DNA of 64,000 nt from positions 372,001 through 436,000 of the forward strand of contig NZ_JAPDMU010000002.1 in assembly GCF_026319325.1 (NCBI RefSeq), written 5' to 3'. This document shows positions 1 to 8,553 of the stretch, in pieces. The stretch is from Methylophaga sp. OBS3 (GTDB lineage Bacteria > Pseudomonadota > Gammaproteobacteria > Nitrosococcales > Methylophagaceae). The notes under the pieces were generated by a model. That model searched no databases, was not told where the DNA came from, and saw only the letters and a program-made list of their open reading frames with translations. Made by a program: the position numbers and the translations under genes. Numbering within the stretch: position 1 is the first letter of the stretch; the number at the start of each line of letters is the position of its first letter.

Positions 1-565
1 CTAGCCAAATACGCATTGCATACTGAGAGCCAAATAAGTTGATCTGACCTACGCCGGTTACCCGACTTACGGGATCTTGGATATTTGCAGCCACATAGTC
101 AGCAATATCGTAGCGATCCATTTTGCCGTTTTCAGAGACAAAGCCCATAACCATCAAAAAGCCGGTACTGGACTTAGTGACACGAATACCTTGTTGTTGC
201 ACCTCTTGTGGTAGCAGTGGCATGGCAACTTGTAACTTGTTTTGCACCTGGACTTGGGCAATATCTGGATCCGTATCCGCCAAGAAAGTTACAGTGATTT
301 GACCGACGCCATTCGAATCACCGGTTGAGCTGATGTATTGCAAATCATCTAGGCCGGTCATATTTTGTTCAATGACCTGAATCACCGAGTCTTCAACGAC
401 CTGTGCCGAGGCGCCAGGGTAGGCAGTACGAATCTCAATGGCAGTCGGTGCGATACCTGGGTATTGGGCGATCGGTAACTGAAAAATAGACAGTAACCCT
501 GCCAACATGATCAGGATGGCGATGACCCATGCAAAGATAGGGCGATCGATAAAAAAGCGTGCCAT
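1..565 (-). CDS. RND multidrug efflux inner-membrane transporter, AcrB/MexB type (3' part outside the window)
   Basis: Proton-driven inner-membrane pump of a tripartite efflux system (HAE-1 family). Only the first 188 codons are present; the gene runs off the left edge. The N-terminus reads [16 protein letters not shown], the family start, followed by the first membrane helix. Further on come [22 protein letters not shown] and [10 protein letters not shown] (the first split here: VQVQNKLQ, then MPLLPQEV), which are hallmark porter-domain stretches of AcrB. It starts three bases after the adaptor gene stops, so the two are surely cotranscribed and form one pump. The outer-membrane channel is not seen here. 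Substrates cannot be told from this fragment. Confidence 0.93.
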   Translation of the reverse strand, partial: MARFFIDRPIFAWVIAILIMLAGLLSIFQLPIAQYPGIAPTAIEIRTAYPGASAQVVEDSVIQVIEQNMTGLDDLQYISSTGDSNGVGQITVTFLADTDPDIAQVQVQNKLQVAMPLLPQEVQQQGIRVTKSSTGFLMVMGFVSENGKMDRYDIADYVAANIQDPVSRVTGVGQINLFGSQYAMRIWL

Positions 566-568
566 GAA

Positions 569-1732
569 TTATTCCCCGCTTTGCTTTAATTGCTGTTGTT
601 CATCAACATTGACTTCGGCGCCTTCAGCAATTTTTTGCAGACCTTCGACAATCACTTTCTCACCAGCCTCTAAGCCTGACTCGCTCAACCAATGATGGTT
701 GATGCTGCGGCTGACATTGATAAAGCGTTGTTCAACAATATTATTGTCATTCACTAACATGACAGAGGCACGACCTTCACGATCAAAAATAACGGCTTTA
801 TGTGGTACTAGAATGGCATCGTTCATCCGGCCTTCTTCGACTTCAGCGCGAACATACATTCCCGGCAGCAAAATGCCATCTGGATTAGGAAACTTGGCGC
901 GCATAACAATACTGCCGGTGTTTTGGTTCACATTAACTTCAGAGAATTGCAGTTCACCGGTATGTTCATAAAGGCTGCCATCTTCGAGCAAAAGGTTAAC
1001 CGATGGTGCTTCCTCACCAGCAACACGACCTGCCATTAATTGACGGCGAAGTTGCAGGATTTCTTTTGAAGCCTGTGAGATGTCGACATAAATTGGATCA
1101 AGCTGATGTATTGTCGCCAAGCTATTAGTTTGACCAGCATTGACTAAGGCACCTTCTGTGACATGTGAGATACCAATCTGACCATCAATAGGGGCGTTGA
1201 CCTTGGTATAACGAAGATTAATTTCTGCTGATTCCAGTGCTGCCTGATTAACGGCGATTTCAGCTTTAGCTTGTTCAAAAGCTGCTAACGCTTCGTCATA
1301 TTCTTGTTGGCTAATGGCATTATCGTCGAGCAAGTTTTTGTAACGTTGTTCGCGACGCTCTGTGACTTTTAAATCGGCTTTTGCACGTTGCAGTGTTGCT
1401 TTGGCATTGTTAACCACGGCTTGATAAGGCGCGGCTTCGATTTGATAAAGTTGTTGACCAGCTTTGACAGCAGCGCCTTCGGTGAATAAGCGAGACTCAA
1501 TAATGCCATCTACTTGTGGACGTACTTCTGCCATGCGGATTGCCGTTGTGCGAGCTGGCAGCTCTGTTTGAATATCAATCGCCTGAGTCTTCAGTTCAAC
1601 AACATTGACGGTCATTTTTGGCATCGCCACTTGCTGTTGCTCAGCATCACTATCTGAAAGACAGCCCGTTAAAAACAAGCTGCTCAGTAATACTGGCGTT
1701 AGAAAAGAGCGAAAATGGCTGCGCGATAACAT
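569..1732 (-). CDS. RND efflux periplasmic adaptor (membrane fusion protein), AcrA/MexA type lipoprotein
   Basis: Periplasmic adaptor that links the RND pump to an outer-membrane channel. 387 residues from the chosen ATG. That start has an AGGAG six bases upstream and gives a clean lipoprotein signal with lipobox LTGC, acylated Cys24. An in-frame start 135 bases further upstream would run into the tetR gene and bury the signal peptide, so I reject it. Domains in order: lipoyl half (about 65-95), coiled-coil hairpin rich in Ala, Gln and Glu (about 100-165), second lipoyl half (about 170-200), then beta-barrel and membrane-proximal domains. It lies between the tetR-type gene (13-base gap) and the pump gene (3-base gap). 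Confidence 0.93.
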   Translation of the reverse strand: MLSRSHFRSFLTPVLLSSLFLTGCLSDSDAEQQQVAMPKMTVNVVELKTQAIDIQTELPARTTAIRMAEVRPQVDGIIESRLFTEGAAVKAGQQLYQIEAAPYQAVVNNAKATLQRAKADLKVTERREQRYKNLLDDNAISQQEYDEALAAFEQAKAEIAVNQAALESAEINLRYTKVNAPIDGQIGISHVTEGALVNAGQTNSLATIHQLDPIYVDISQASKEILQLRRQLMAGRVAGEEAPSVNLLLEDGSLYEHTGELQFSEVNVNQNTGSIVMRAKFPNPDGILLPGMYVRAEVEEGRMNDAILVPHKAVIFDREGRASVMLVNDNNIVEQRFINVSRSINHHWLSESGLEAGEKVIVEGLQKIAEGAEVNVDEQQQLKQSGE

Positions 1733-1745
1733 AAAAACTCCTGTA

Positions 1746-2339
1746 TTAATCCGCTTTTGGGGTAGCGATCGCATCCCAAGATGCGGTGATAATCTCGCAA
1801 AGTCGGTTAGGATCGACTTGAATAACGCCGATAAGTTGCTGGCGGGCAAGATACATATAGGGCTCAAAGCTCAAACTGGCTAAAACATCATCTTGTAGAT
1901 CTTTGATTTCACCGGAAGCACGACCTTTGGCAAACAAGTCTCGTAATGGGGCAAACATGCTCCAGGCATCTTCGCGATGGCTACGCAAAATGTCGGGTGG
2001 TAAATGATCAAACTGTGCTTTGCTGAGCAAGACAGAGGGGTTGTTGTTCAAAAAGCTCCACAGGTTGCAGCAAATACGGTGATGCTGGTCCGCCAAAGGT
2101 TTTTCCGTATCTTGGTCAACAAAGATTGCCTCAGCAAATTGCTGCAATATTTTTAAGTGTAACTCTCTAATCATTGAGTCACGGTCTTCAAAATAGAGAT
2201 AAACCGTACCCGTGGCGACGCCTGCTTTAGCTGCCAATTGTTTGATAGAGAATCCATGAAAACCACAGCTGGCTAATAACTCCAGCGCAGCGTTTAGGAT
2301 CGCATTACGTTTTTCTGAGCTTGCACAAGAAAGGATCAT
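1746..2339 (-). CDS. TetR/AcrR-family transcriptional regulator
   Basis: Likely local repressor of the efflux operon. 197 residues. The N-terminal DNA-binding domain (about 8-55) has the TetR helix-turn-helix with the typical GTVYLYFEDRD stretch closing the recognition helix and helix 4. The rest is the variable ligand-binding and dimer domain. It is the first gene of the tetR-adaptor-pump operon. A perfect 18-bp palindrome lies just upstream of its start and abuts the -10 box, so autorepression, and with it control of the pump, is likely. The inducer cannot be inferred from sequence. Confidence 0.9.
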   Translation of the reverse strand: MILSCASSEKRNAILNAALELLASCGFHGFSIKQLAAKAGVATGTVYLYFEDRDSMIRELHLKILQQFAEAIFVDQDTEKPLADQHHRICCNLWSFLNNNPSVLLSKAQFDHLPPDILRSHREDAWSMFAPLRDLFAKGRASGEIKDLQDDVLASLSFEPYMYLARQQLIGVIQVDPNRLCEIITASWDAIATPKAD

Positions 2340-2355
2340 GTTAGGGGAAACTGAT

Positions 2356-2373
2356 TGAATGAACGTTCATTCA
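2356..2373. promoter_or_regulatory. Operator palindrome for the TetR-type regulator
   Basis: Perfect 18-bp inverted repeat TGAATGAACGTTCATTCA, 16 bases upstream of the tetR start codon and one base downstream of a consensus -10 box. TetR-family dimers bind palindromes of this size, so this is the expected autoregulatory operator. The match to this particular regulator is inferred from position. Confidence 0.8.
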
Positions 2374-2374
2374 T

Positions 2375-2402
2375 ATTATAGAAAAAATAGATGACAGTAA
2401 AA
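2375..2402 (-). promoter_or_regulatory. Sigma-70 promoter of the tetR-efflux operon
   Basis: On the minus strand TTTTAC (2397-2402), a 16-base spacer, then a perfect TATAAT (2375-2380). The operator palindrome follows immediately and would cover the transcription start. The -35 is weak, the -10 perfect. Confidence 0.6.
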
Positions 2403-2422
2403 TGTAATTTGGTTTTTTTTCG

Positions 2423-3670
2423 TTAAAGCAGGTTTTTGGCTAAGGCAATAAGCTGTTGTTTTTCGCTGTCTAGAACGAGACTTTTGTCAGCATGATCTAA
2501 ATCATATTGGGAAATACGGCGCACATCTTCTGCAAAAACATTGGCATTGGTTGTCATCAATGCCTGCAATGATTTTTGTAAGCGGATATGAACCTCAATG
2601 AGACCACCAGCATCACGAGCAATGGGTAAAAACAGATCATCCATCACATCGCTAAGCTGCATACTCGGCACCCATAGGTTTTGATATTGAGCTTTTGCAA
2701 CAGGATCTTTAGCTATTTTCCAGTGCTGTAAGATTCGAACGCTACGACTTAAGATATCAATAGCAGTGCCCGGATCATTGACGGCTGGTGATAATGCGCG
2801 AGAGGCAATTTCACCTAAAACGCACATGCCAAACCGAGGATCTTGTTCAAAAGAGCGTTCATCGCCAATAGAAAAAGCACGGCGAATATGATTGATTAAA
2901 TTTGTATCGCGAGTATTTCTAAGCCAGGCTATAGGCTCGCCAGTATGCACAAATTTACCGGTAAGACTTAATATGCCGACTTCGGCACTATGCTGACTAG
3001 CCATTGAAGCGATCGAGCCGGTATCGATATGTTGGATAAAACCAATTTTATCGGTAAAGATAGCGATGGCATCTGCTGGAACATTGCTACTTTCCATGGG
3101 GCGACCACCTAAAAAGGGATAGCTCATACGTTCAATTAATGCTTTTTCAGTCGCAACCTCAACCCGTTTGCTGGTTTCACCAACACGGCCAAGTCGAGAC
3201 AGGTGTTCAATCCAGCGCAAGATGGTAATAACAATAATGGCAATAACTGCCAGGGTCGTTGCAAATAAAATAATCAAGCCGGTTTGGCCATAAATATCCA
3301 TATGCAAAGCAATGATGCCAACCAAGCTATAAATAAAACTGCCGAGAAATGTCGCTAGTACATTTTGGCTAGTGGTGTCTTTTTTCACTAATTGGTTGGC
3401 ACGGGGTGTTGCACCTGAACTGGCTGAAGCATAGGCGGAAACCATGACACCTAGTGAAAAGGTGGTGACCGCTAACATGCTGGAAGCAACGATATGTAGG
3501 ATATCGCTGACAGCGGAGCTACTGATAGAAAATGGCAGAGGGTTATCGATGAGCTTTTCGAGTGGAATGGCAACAAGCGCAATAAAAATAGCTAACAGTC
3601 CAAACAAAGCGGCTCGTAACCACAGTTTTTGAAGTAGCTGGTTTAATAACCACTGCCATTTTGAAAACAT
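2423..3670 (-). CDS. DUF2254 family membrane protein
   Basis: Predicted inner-membrane protein of 415 residues, recognised as DUF2254. Four hydrophobic helices occupy the N-terminal part (about 17-37, 58-80, 105-125 and 130-152). A soluble C-terminal part of about 250 residues follows, containing the family-typical stretch around DPRFGMCVLGEIASRALSPA (about residues 277-296) and NDPGTA just after it. Its function is not established. It stands alone: the gap to erpA upstream holds a terminator, and the downstream tetR operon has its own promoter. No promoter was recognised for it. Confidence 0.85.
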   Translation of the reverse strand: MFSKWQWLLNQLLQKLWLRAALFGLLAIFIALVAIPLEKLIDNPLPFSISSSAVSDILHIVASSMLAVTTFSLGVMVSAYASASSGATPRANQLVKKDTTSQNVLATFLGSFIYSLVGIIALHMDIYGQTGLIILFATTLAVIAIIVITILRWIEHLSRLGRVGETSKRVEVATEKALIERMSYPFLGGRPMESSNVPADAIAIFTDKIGFIQHIDTGSIASMASQHSAEVGILSLTGKFVHTGEPIAWLRNTRDTNLINHIRRAFSIGDERSFEQDPRFGMCVLGEIASRALSPAVNDPGTAIDILSRSVRILQHWKIAKDPVAKAQYQNLWVPSMQLSDVMDDLFLPIARDAGGLIEVHIRLQKSLQALMTTNANVFAEDVRRISQYDLDHADKSLVLDSEKQQLIALAKNLL

Positions 3671-3737
3671 TCACACACTCCGATAACCATTTATTGGCGA
3701 GAACTATTATGCCTAGAAGCGATAAATAGGCATAAAA

Positions 3738-3758
3738 AAACCGACGTTAAGTCGGTTT
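3738..3758 (-). terminator. Rho-independent terminator of the erpA transcript
   Basis: Perfect 8-bp stem AAACCGAC / GTCGGTTT around a 5-base loop. On the minus strand the hairpin is followed by more T residues (seven in a row overall), 26 bases past the erpA stop codon. Confidence 0.85.
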
Positions 3759-3784
3759 CTTTAAAAATAAGGGCAAAGCGTTAC

Positions 3785-4129
3785 TTAAGGTGAGAATGAT
3801 GAACCACAACCGCAAGTTGTCGTGGCATTCGGATTACGGATCACAAACTGTGAACCTTCAACACCATCTGTGTAATCAATTTCAGCGCCAACTAAATACT
3901 GGTAGCTAGCAGGATCGATCAACAGGGTTACACCTGCTTTCTCAACTTGGGTATCACCTTCGCTGACTTCTTCTTCAAAGGTGAAGCCATACTGAAAGCC
4001 GGAGCAACCACCACCGGTGATAAACACCCGTAGTTTTAATTGATCATTACCTTCGTCAGCGATTAATTCGCTAACTTTAGCCGCTGCCGAATCAGTAAAT
4101 AAGACTGGGCTAGGCATTTCGCTGGTCAT
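3785..4129 (-). CDS. erpA: Iron-sulfur cluster insertion protein ErpA
   Basis: A-type carrier that delivers Fe-S clusters to apoproteins such as isoprenoid enzymes (known for the family). 114 residues, the usual length. The three cluster-binding cysteines are visible: Cys42 in GGGCSGF, and Cys106 and Cys108 in the C-terminal CGCG motif. It is the last gene of the argC - DUF6776 - bactofilin - erpA run, 60 bases after the bactofilin gene, and is closed by a clear terminator. ErpA rather than IscA is chosen because of the neighbours and because no isc genes are present. Confidence 0.93.
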   Translation of the reverse strand: MTSEMPSPVLFTDSAAAKVSELIADEGNDQLKLRVFITGGGCSGFQYGFTFEEEVSEGDTQVEKAGVTLLIDPASYQYLVGAEIDYTDGVEGSQFVIRNPNATTTCGCGSSFSP

Positions 4130-4189
4130 AACAAACTCCGCAAATATATTTTTAAACGTCTGTCAGTATCTAATTTCTGACTAATTTAG

Positions 4190-4648
4190 TCAAGATTTGT
4201 CAGCGTCTGACTCTTGACCAGTAAGCTGCAAATTATCGCCATCATTACTTTCATGGCTGACATTCAACACATTGTCATCAACACTAGTATGAACAAGCTG
4301 ACCATTTACTGCGGCGCCCATTGCCATTTCTAGATAACGATAGAAAACATTGCCATCAATTTGAGCATTGCCTGCAAGTTCAACATGATCGCTTGCGTAG
4401 ATATGGCCTTTGACACTACCGTTGATTAGTTGGTTAGCAACACGAATTTCACCCTGCACACGGCCTTTTTCACTAAGTGTCAACATGGCGGCTTCACCTT
4501 CATCAGCAATGATGTTGCCTGTCACTGAACCATCAATACGAAGCCCGCCGCTAAAGTGCACATCCCCTTTGATATGGGTGTTTTCACCAATTAAGGTATC
4601 AATTCGAGTAACTTTTCGGGCTTTAGTCGTTTTTTGCTTGCTGAACAT
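4190..4648 (-). CDS. Bactofilin family cytoskeletal protein
   Basis: 152-residue polymer-forming bactofilin (DUF583 fold, a right-handed beta-helix). The core from about residue 17 to 120 is built of short repeats with regularly spaced Gly, Val and Ile, for example GENTHIKGDVHFSGGLRIDG and GSVKGHIYASDHVEL. Short charged tails flank it. Bactofilins form filaments without nucleotide and help shape cells or place envelope enzymes. The start follows the DUF6776 stop by eight bases, so cotranscription is likely. The Asp/Glu-rich C-terminal tail (about 121-152) is disordered in appearance. Confidence 0.88.
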   Translation of the reverse strand: MFSKQKTTKARKVTRIDTLIGENTHIKGDVHFSGGLRIDGSVTGNIIADEGEAAMLTLSEKGRVQGEIRVANQLINGSVKGHIYASDHVELAGNAQIDGNVFYRYLEMAMGAAVNGQLVHTSVDDNVLNVSHESNDGDNLQLTGQESDADKS

Positions 4649-4656
4649 GTTTTACC

Positions 4657-5343
4657 TCATGGTTCGTTGGGCATGATTTCCTGCCAATTAAAGGCACGTG
4701 TAATTAATGGTTTATTTTTCTGTGTAATCGTTACGACAAGCTGTGCAGGGGGAGTTTCAGATGGTGAAAACGTCCCTTCAATGACCTGTACAAAGCGTAG
4801 ATTCAATCCATGTTCACCAATAACGTCTGTGTTATCTGGTTTTTCTGTATTAGGTAGTAAACTAACGGCAACATGGCCGGTTAATGGCTCACTAATATTA
4901 TCGCCTTGCGTTAAGACAATCCGGTAGCGAAGATGGTTTGCCTCATTGCCTTCGGCGCGAAGCTGTACTTCCCTGACTTGCAACTCACTGCTGCCACTGC
5001 CTTGTGTGACTGTTTGATAAAACAATAATTCTTTGTTCAGATCAATGATCTTTTGTTGTAACTGCTGAAGCCTTGTTTCCAGTTGATTGGTGGCAACTTG
5101 ATGAATCGCCTCCAACTGCTGTTGGCTGGTTTGTGTTTGGCTAAGCGCCTGAAATTGAGGTCTTATCTCATCGAGCTCTTGTTTCAGTCGGCTATTCTCT
5201 GCCACTAATTCGGCTTGCTGGGCACTGATGTAACGATGGTAATACCACTGAGCCAGACCAGTAATAAAAACAACTAAGACAATCCACATCAGGCACCGAA
5301 AAGGGCGCCGTTGGCGGATTTCATAATCATGCAGCGCGGCCAT
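4657..5343 (-). CDS. DUF6776 family membrane-anchored coiled-coil protein
   Basis: 228 residues of unproven function. One membrane helix at about 15-38 follows a short basic N-terminus. A coiled coil rich in Gln, Leu and Glu runs from about 40 to 105, and a compact, probably periplasmic beta domain ends the protein. Its start codon overlaps the argC stop (TGATG), so it is translationally coupled to argC. The bactofilin gene follows directly, so a role in anchoring or scaffolding together with bactofilin is a reasonable inference from position, nothing more. Similar small anchored proteins sit between argC and erpA in other gammaproteobacteria. Confidence 0.75.
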   Translation of the reverse strand: MAALHDYEIRQRRPFRCLMWIVLVVFITGLAQWYYHRYISAQQAELVAENSRLKQELDEIRPQFQALSQTQTSQQQLEAIHQVATNQLETRLQQLQQKIIDLNKELLFYQTVTQGSGSSELQVREVQLRAEGNEANHLRYRIVLTQGDNISEPLTGHVAVSLLPNTEKPDNTDVIGEHGLNLRFVQVIEGTFSPSETPPAQLVVTITQKNKPLITRAFNWQEIMPNEP

Positions 5344-6371
5344 CAGGGTAATGTCGCGATAGTTTGCAATCCTTGCGTTTCATCAAAGCCAAACATAATG
5401 TTCATGCATTGAATCGCCTGTCCTGAGGCGCCTTTCACTAAATTATCGATTACCGATAACACCACAACGGTATTGCCTCCTTGCGGCTGATGAACCGCCA
5501 AACGACAAGTATTCGCACCACGAACACTACGTGTTTCTGGGTGTGCACCGGCGGGCATGACATCAACAAATGGTTCATTGGCATAATGTTCTTCAAACAA
5601 TGCTTGTAAGTCAGTAGCGCCTTGAAGCTGACCATACAGTGTTGCATGAATACCGCGAATCATTGGTGTGAGATGGGGAATGAACGTAAGGCCAACGGCT
5701 TGGTTAGCCATTTCTGTCAGCGTCTGGCGAATTTCAGGTAAATGGCGATGGCCATTCGCGCCGTATGCTTTAAAGCTTTCACTTGTCTCAGTTAATAACG
5801 TACCAATAGCCGCTTTTCTACCAGCACCACTCACGCCCGATTTCGCATCGGCAATTAATTGTTGTGGATCAATCAAACCTGCTTTAAGTAATGGGTAAAA
5901 GCCCAGTTGAATGGCTGTTGGATAACAACCCGGTACGGCAATTAGCTGTGCTGATTGAATAGCTTCGCGGTTTAATTCTGGCAGGCCATATACTGCTTGT
6001 TCAGCATATTCAGGACAGGTATGTGGGGTGTTGTACCACTGCGCCCACAGATCCGTATCTTTTAGTCTGAAGTCAGCAGATAAATCGATAACGCGAACGC
6101 CGCGTTTTAATAATGAAGGCACACTACTCATGGCAACAGTATGCGGTGTTGCAAAAAACACGACATCACATGCTGCTAAAGCATCTTCATCTGGTTCAGT
6201 AAATGTCAGATCGAGATGGCCGCGCAAGTTAGGAAACATGTCAGCAACGGGCATACCCGCCTCACTACGTGAGGTGATGATTTCAATCTTAACGTCTGGG
6301 TGTGGTGCCAGCAGTCTGAGAAGTTCGACACCGGTGTAACCGGTCCCACCGACGATTGCTACTTTAATCAT
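5343..6371 (-). CDS. argC: N-acetyl-gamma-glutamyl-phosphate reductase
   Basis: Third step of arginine synthesis: NADPH-dependent reduction of N-acetylglutamyl phosphate to the semialdehyde. 342 residues. The nucleotide-binding loop GGTGYTG is at 8-14, and the catalytic cysteine is Cys149 in VPGCYPTA. The C-terminal half holds the dimer and substrate domain. A strong ribosome site (AGGAAGG) precedes the ATG. It heads the argC - DUF6776 - bactofilin - erpA run. No ARG box was recognised in the 77 bases upstream. Confidence 0.96.
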   Translation of the reverse strand: MIKVAIVGGTGYTGVELLRLLAPHPDVKIEIITSRSEAGMPVADMFPNLRGHLDLTFTEPDEDALAACDVVFFATPHTVAMSSVPSLLKRGVRVIDLSADFRLKDTDLWAQWYNTPHTCPEYAEQAVYGLPELNREAIQSAQLIAVPGCYPTAIQLGFYPLLKAGLIDPQQLIADAKSGVSGAGRKAAIGTLLTETSESFKAYGANGHRHLPEIRQTLTEMANQAVGLTFIPHLTPMIRGIHATLYGQLQGATDLQALFEEHYANEPFVDVMPAGAHPETRSVRGANTCRLAVHQPQGGNTVVVLSVIDNLVKGASGQAIQCMNIMFGFDETQGLQTIATLP

Positions 6372-6448
6372 ATTCCTTCCTAAAACATTTGCCGCAACAT
6401 CATAAAAGAGCCTAGCTTAAAGCAAAAGGGCTAATCCTGTGTTTGCCA

Positions 6449-8551
6449 CTATTTCAATCGTTTTAAAAGCAATGGGTCAACACGAAGCGTCGTATCATCT
6501 CCAGCTGGTTGCTGTTGCCAGTTTTTTAGGGGGGCAGCTTGTGTTTGTGCTTCAACCTGCGCATCTTGCCACTGTATTTGCCAATATTGTTTAGCGGTTT
6601 GAATGAGGTACTGACCTTGTTCAATTGTGGCTTGATTGAAATCGGTAAGGTCGATAATTAAGTCATGGAGACGCAGATTAATTGATTGACCAAAAAAGTT
6701 ACTCGGGCACCAGCAAAGTAAATTTTGAATCGCTTCTTTAGTTGGCTGCCAGCGTAATATCGTGGTTAATACGTCTACGACGGCATTTTCGCCAACATAT
6801 TTGAGGTGATGCCATTGCCCCCAACTACTCAGCAATAAGATATCAATGCTGTTAATAAGGTTTGTCTGTGCCGAGCTAAAACTTAATGGGTCACTCTGAT
6901 TACTGGTCATTTGTAACCCTTGTTGTTGCAGTTGGTCTAAAGGAGCTGGCTGCAAATTGGTTAACAAAATGAGTTGTGTCGCAACCGCAGGTTGTTGCAG
7001 TGCTTCAGCTTGAATCGGCGGAATAGGCTGCGCGACAGTTGAGCGTAACAATTGTTGACTCATATCTAAGATATGTTGACTGGCCAACTCTGGCTTTGGA
7101 TCACTGATACGTAACCAGCTATTGCGTGTTAATAAACGGTTGATGATGGCAAATGCCATCACGCTGACCAAGTCATCATGGCTAAATAGTGCATTTTGCG
7201 GGGCGTTACTGGGGGCTAAATCACTAAGATGCCATCGAGTACTGTTTTCGAGGCGATATAAATTAATCTGTTCTAAACCACCCTCAGGCAAGCCCGGTAA
7301 AGCTAAATCAATGGTGGTATCGGCTGGTGGATTTATCATCAGCGCGAGATATTTGCTGGCGGATTTAAGCTGCGTGGTATCAAGCGATAACTGCTGTGCA
7401 AATTGTTGTGCTTGTTGTAATTGGGCTGACAGCCACCGCCAACGCTCAGCAGGTTGGGTTAATAAGATCCGTATGCCTTGTGTTAAAGGTTGATCTATAT
7501 TTCGGACAAATTGTGCTGACCACTGCCAATGCGAAATCAGATTTTGTATAAAGTTTTGTCGCCAAGGCTGTGTGGGATGAAGCACTTTATTTGATAAACG
7601 CTCATGGCTGAGCCGGTATAACGACTCTCTCGCCCTTAGTAGAGATTTATCATCTTGCCTGCGACTGAGTGCAATGAGTTTGAGATTAGCGGTACAAAGT
7701 GCAGTGTTATCTTTTTCGCCAGCTTCTAAACGCTGCTTCAGCAATAGACTTAAATTATCGATTTCTGGATATAGCTGACATTGCTGAGTCGCAAACAGCA
7801 AATCCAGATCGTGCTGTGGGCCTTGATGAAATGCTAAAAACCAATAGTGCACAAAGTCATCAAGATATTGCTGGGCGCTAACTTCAAACGGAGCGCCAAA
7901 GTCTAAAACACTGGTTTCATTACTTCGCACTTGCGTTCGTAACGTTTCTGCCAAATTGGCATAAGCAGCTTGCTCTTTGCTGCTGATGGACCACCAAAGA
8001 GGCAGGCTTCCGGCCAGTGTTAAGCCATTGGTGTAAAAGTCAGCCAGTTGTTGTTTTATTGCTGGTGATTGCTGAAGGTTGGTTTCACTGACTAACTGGT
8101 AGTCGAGAGTGATGCCCATTTGTGCCGTCCAATTTTGGATCGCTATCAGTTTTTGATTTAGCGCGGCAATCGCCTCTGGCGACAAATGAAATTGATGTAC
8201 AACCCAAATCGTGAAACTGGCTGGCACCGGATACCGTAAGCCATTGAAGTTACTAAGAAGGTAGATGCCTTTTATTGCGTAACGTCGGAGGGCTTTACGA
8301 CGAAACTGAAAATTACGGTCAACGCTAGTGGCAGCACGTAATGTGTCGATTGTTGGTTGATAATCAGCGATACCAACGGGACAATCTTCGTTGGTATAGC
8401 CGGGCAATAACTTGAAACTGCCATGTAATAACAATGGCAACAATTGGAAAAATAATGCTTGGGGGTACGGCGCCATCGCCGTCAATCGATTTAACTGGAC
8501 ACGATTATGTGTTTCGTTAAGTTGAAGCGACTGCGCGCGTTCCCCTAACAT
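6449..8551 (-). CDS. Class I adenylate cyclase homologue lacking the catalytic residues (probable pseudoenzyme)
   Basis: 700 residues, intact, related to the class I (enterobacterial CyaA) adenylate cyclases, which are about 850 residues. The N-terminus keeps the family outline: LLPLLLHG and LLPGY at 37-52, and TIWVVHQ at 114-120 aligned with DIWVCHQ. In the active site, residues 95-120 align without gaps to the E. coli block from GVYTM to VCHQ. There the E. coli Gly-Ser and the Ser-Asp-x-Asp that bind the metal and nucleotide become Ser-Asn (100-101) and Ala-Ser-Phe-Thr (111-114). Both metal-binding aspartates are absent, so cyclase activity is not expected. The start lies two bases after the purH stop, so it is coupled to purH. 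The rest has many Gln and Leu and no membrane segment. It may be a regulatory or scaffold protein; that is inference. The E. coli alignment is from memory. Confidence 0.75.
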   Translation of the reverse strand: MLGERAQSLQLNETHNRVQLNRLTAMAPYPQALFFQLLPLLLHGSFKLLPGYTNEDCPVGIADYQPTIDTLRAATSVDRNFQFRRKALRRYAIKGIYLLSNFNGLRYPVPASFTIWVVHQFHLSPEAIAALNQKLIAIQNWTAQMGITLDYQLVSETNLQQSPAIKQQLADFYTNGLTLAGSLPLWWSISSKEQAAYANLAETLRTQVRSNETSVLDFGAPFEVSAQQYLDDFVHYWFLAFHQGPQHDLDLLFATQQCQLYPEIDNLSLLLKQRLEAGEKDNTALCTANLKLIALSRRQDDKSLLRARESLYRLSHERLSNKVLHPTQPWRQNFIQNLISHWQWSAQFVRNIDQPLTQGIRILLTQPAERWRWLSAQLQQAQQFAQQLSLDTTQLKSASKYLALMINPPADTTIDLALPGLPEGGLEQINLYRLENSTRWHLSDLAPSNAPQNALFSHDDLVSVMAFAIINRLLTRNSWLRISDPKPELASQHILDMSQQLLRSTVAQPIPPIQAEALQQPAVATQLILLTNLQPAPLDQLQQQGLQMTSNQSDPLSFSSAQTNLINSIDILLLSSWGQWHHLKYVGENAVVDVLTTILRWQPTKEAIQNLLCWCPSNFFGQSINLRLHDLIIDLTDFNQATIEQGQYLIQTAKQYWQIQWQDAQVEAQTQAAPLKNWQQQPAGDDTTLRVDPLLLKRLK

Positions 8552-8553
8552 GT

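Noticed and set aside
1733-1867. Longer N-terminus for the efflux adaptor
   Set aside because: It would overlap the tetR gene and place the lipoprotein signal inside the protein; the downstream ATG has a ribosome site.
6372-6448. tRNA or small RNA gene in the gaps
   Set aside because: No cloverleaf, CCA end or conserved TTCGA-type arm was recognised in this or any other gap of the window; not searched by program.
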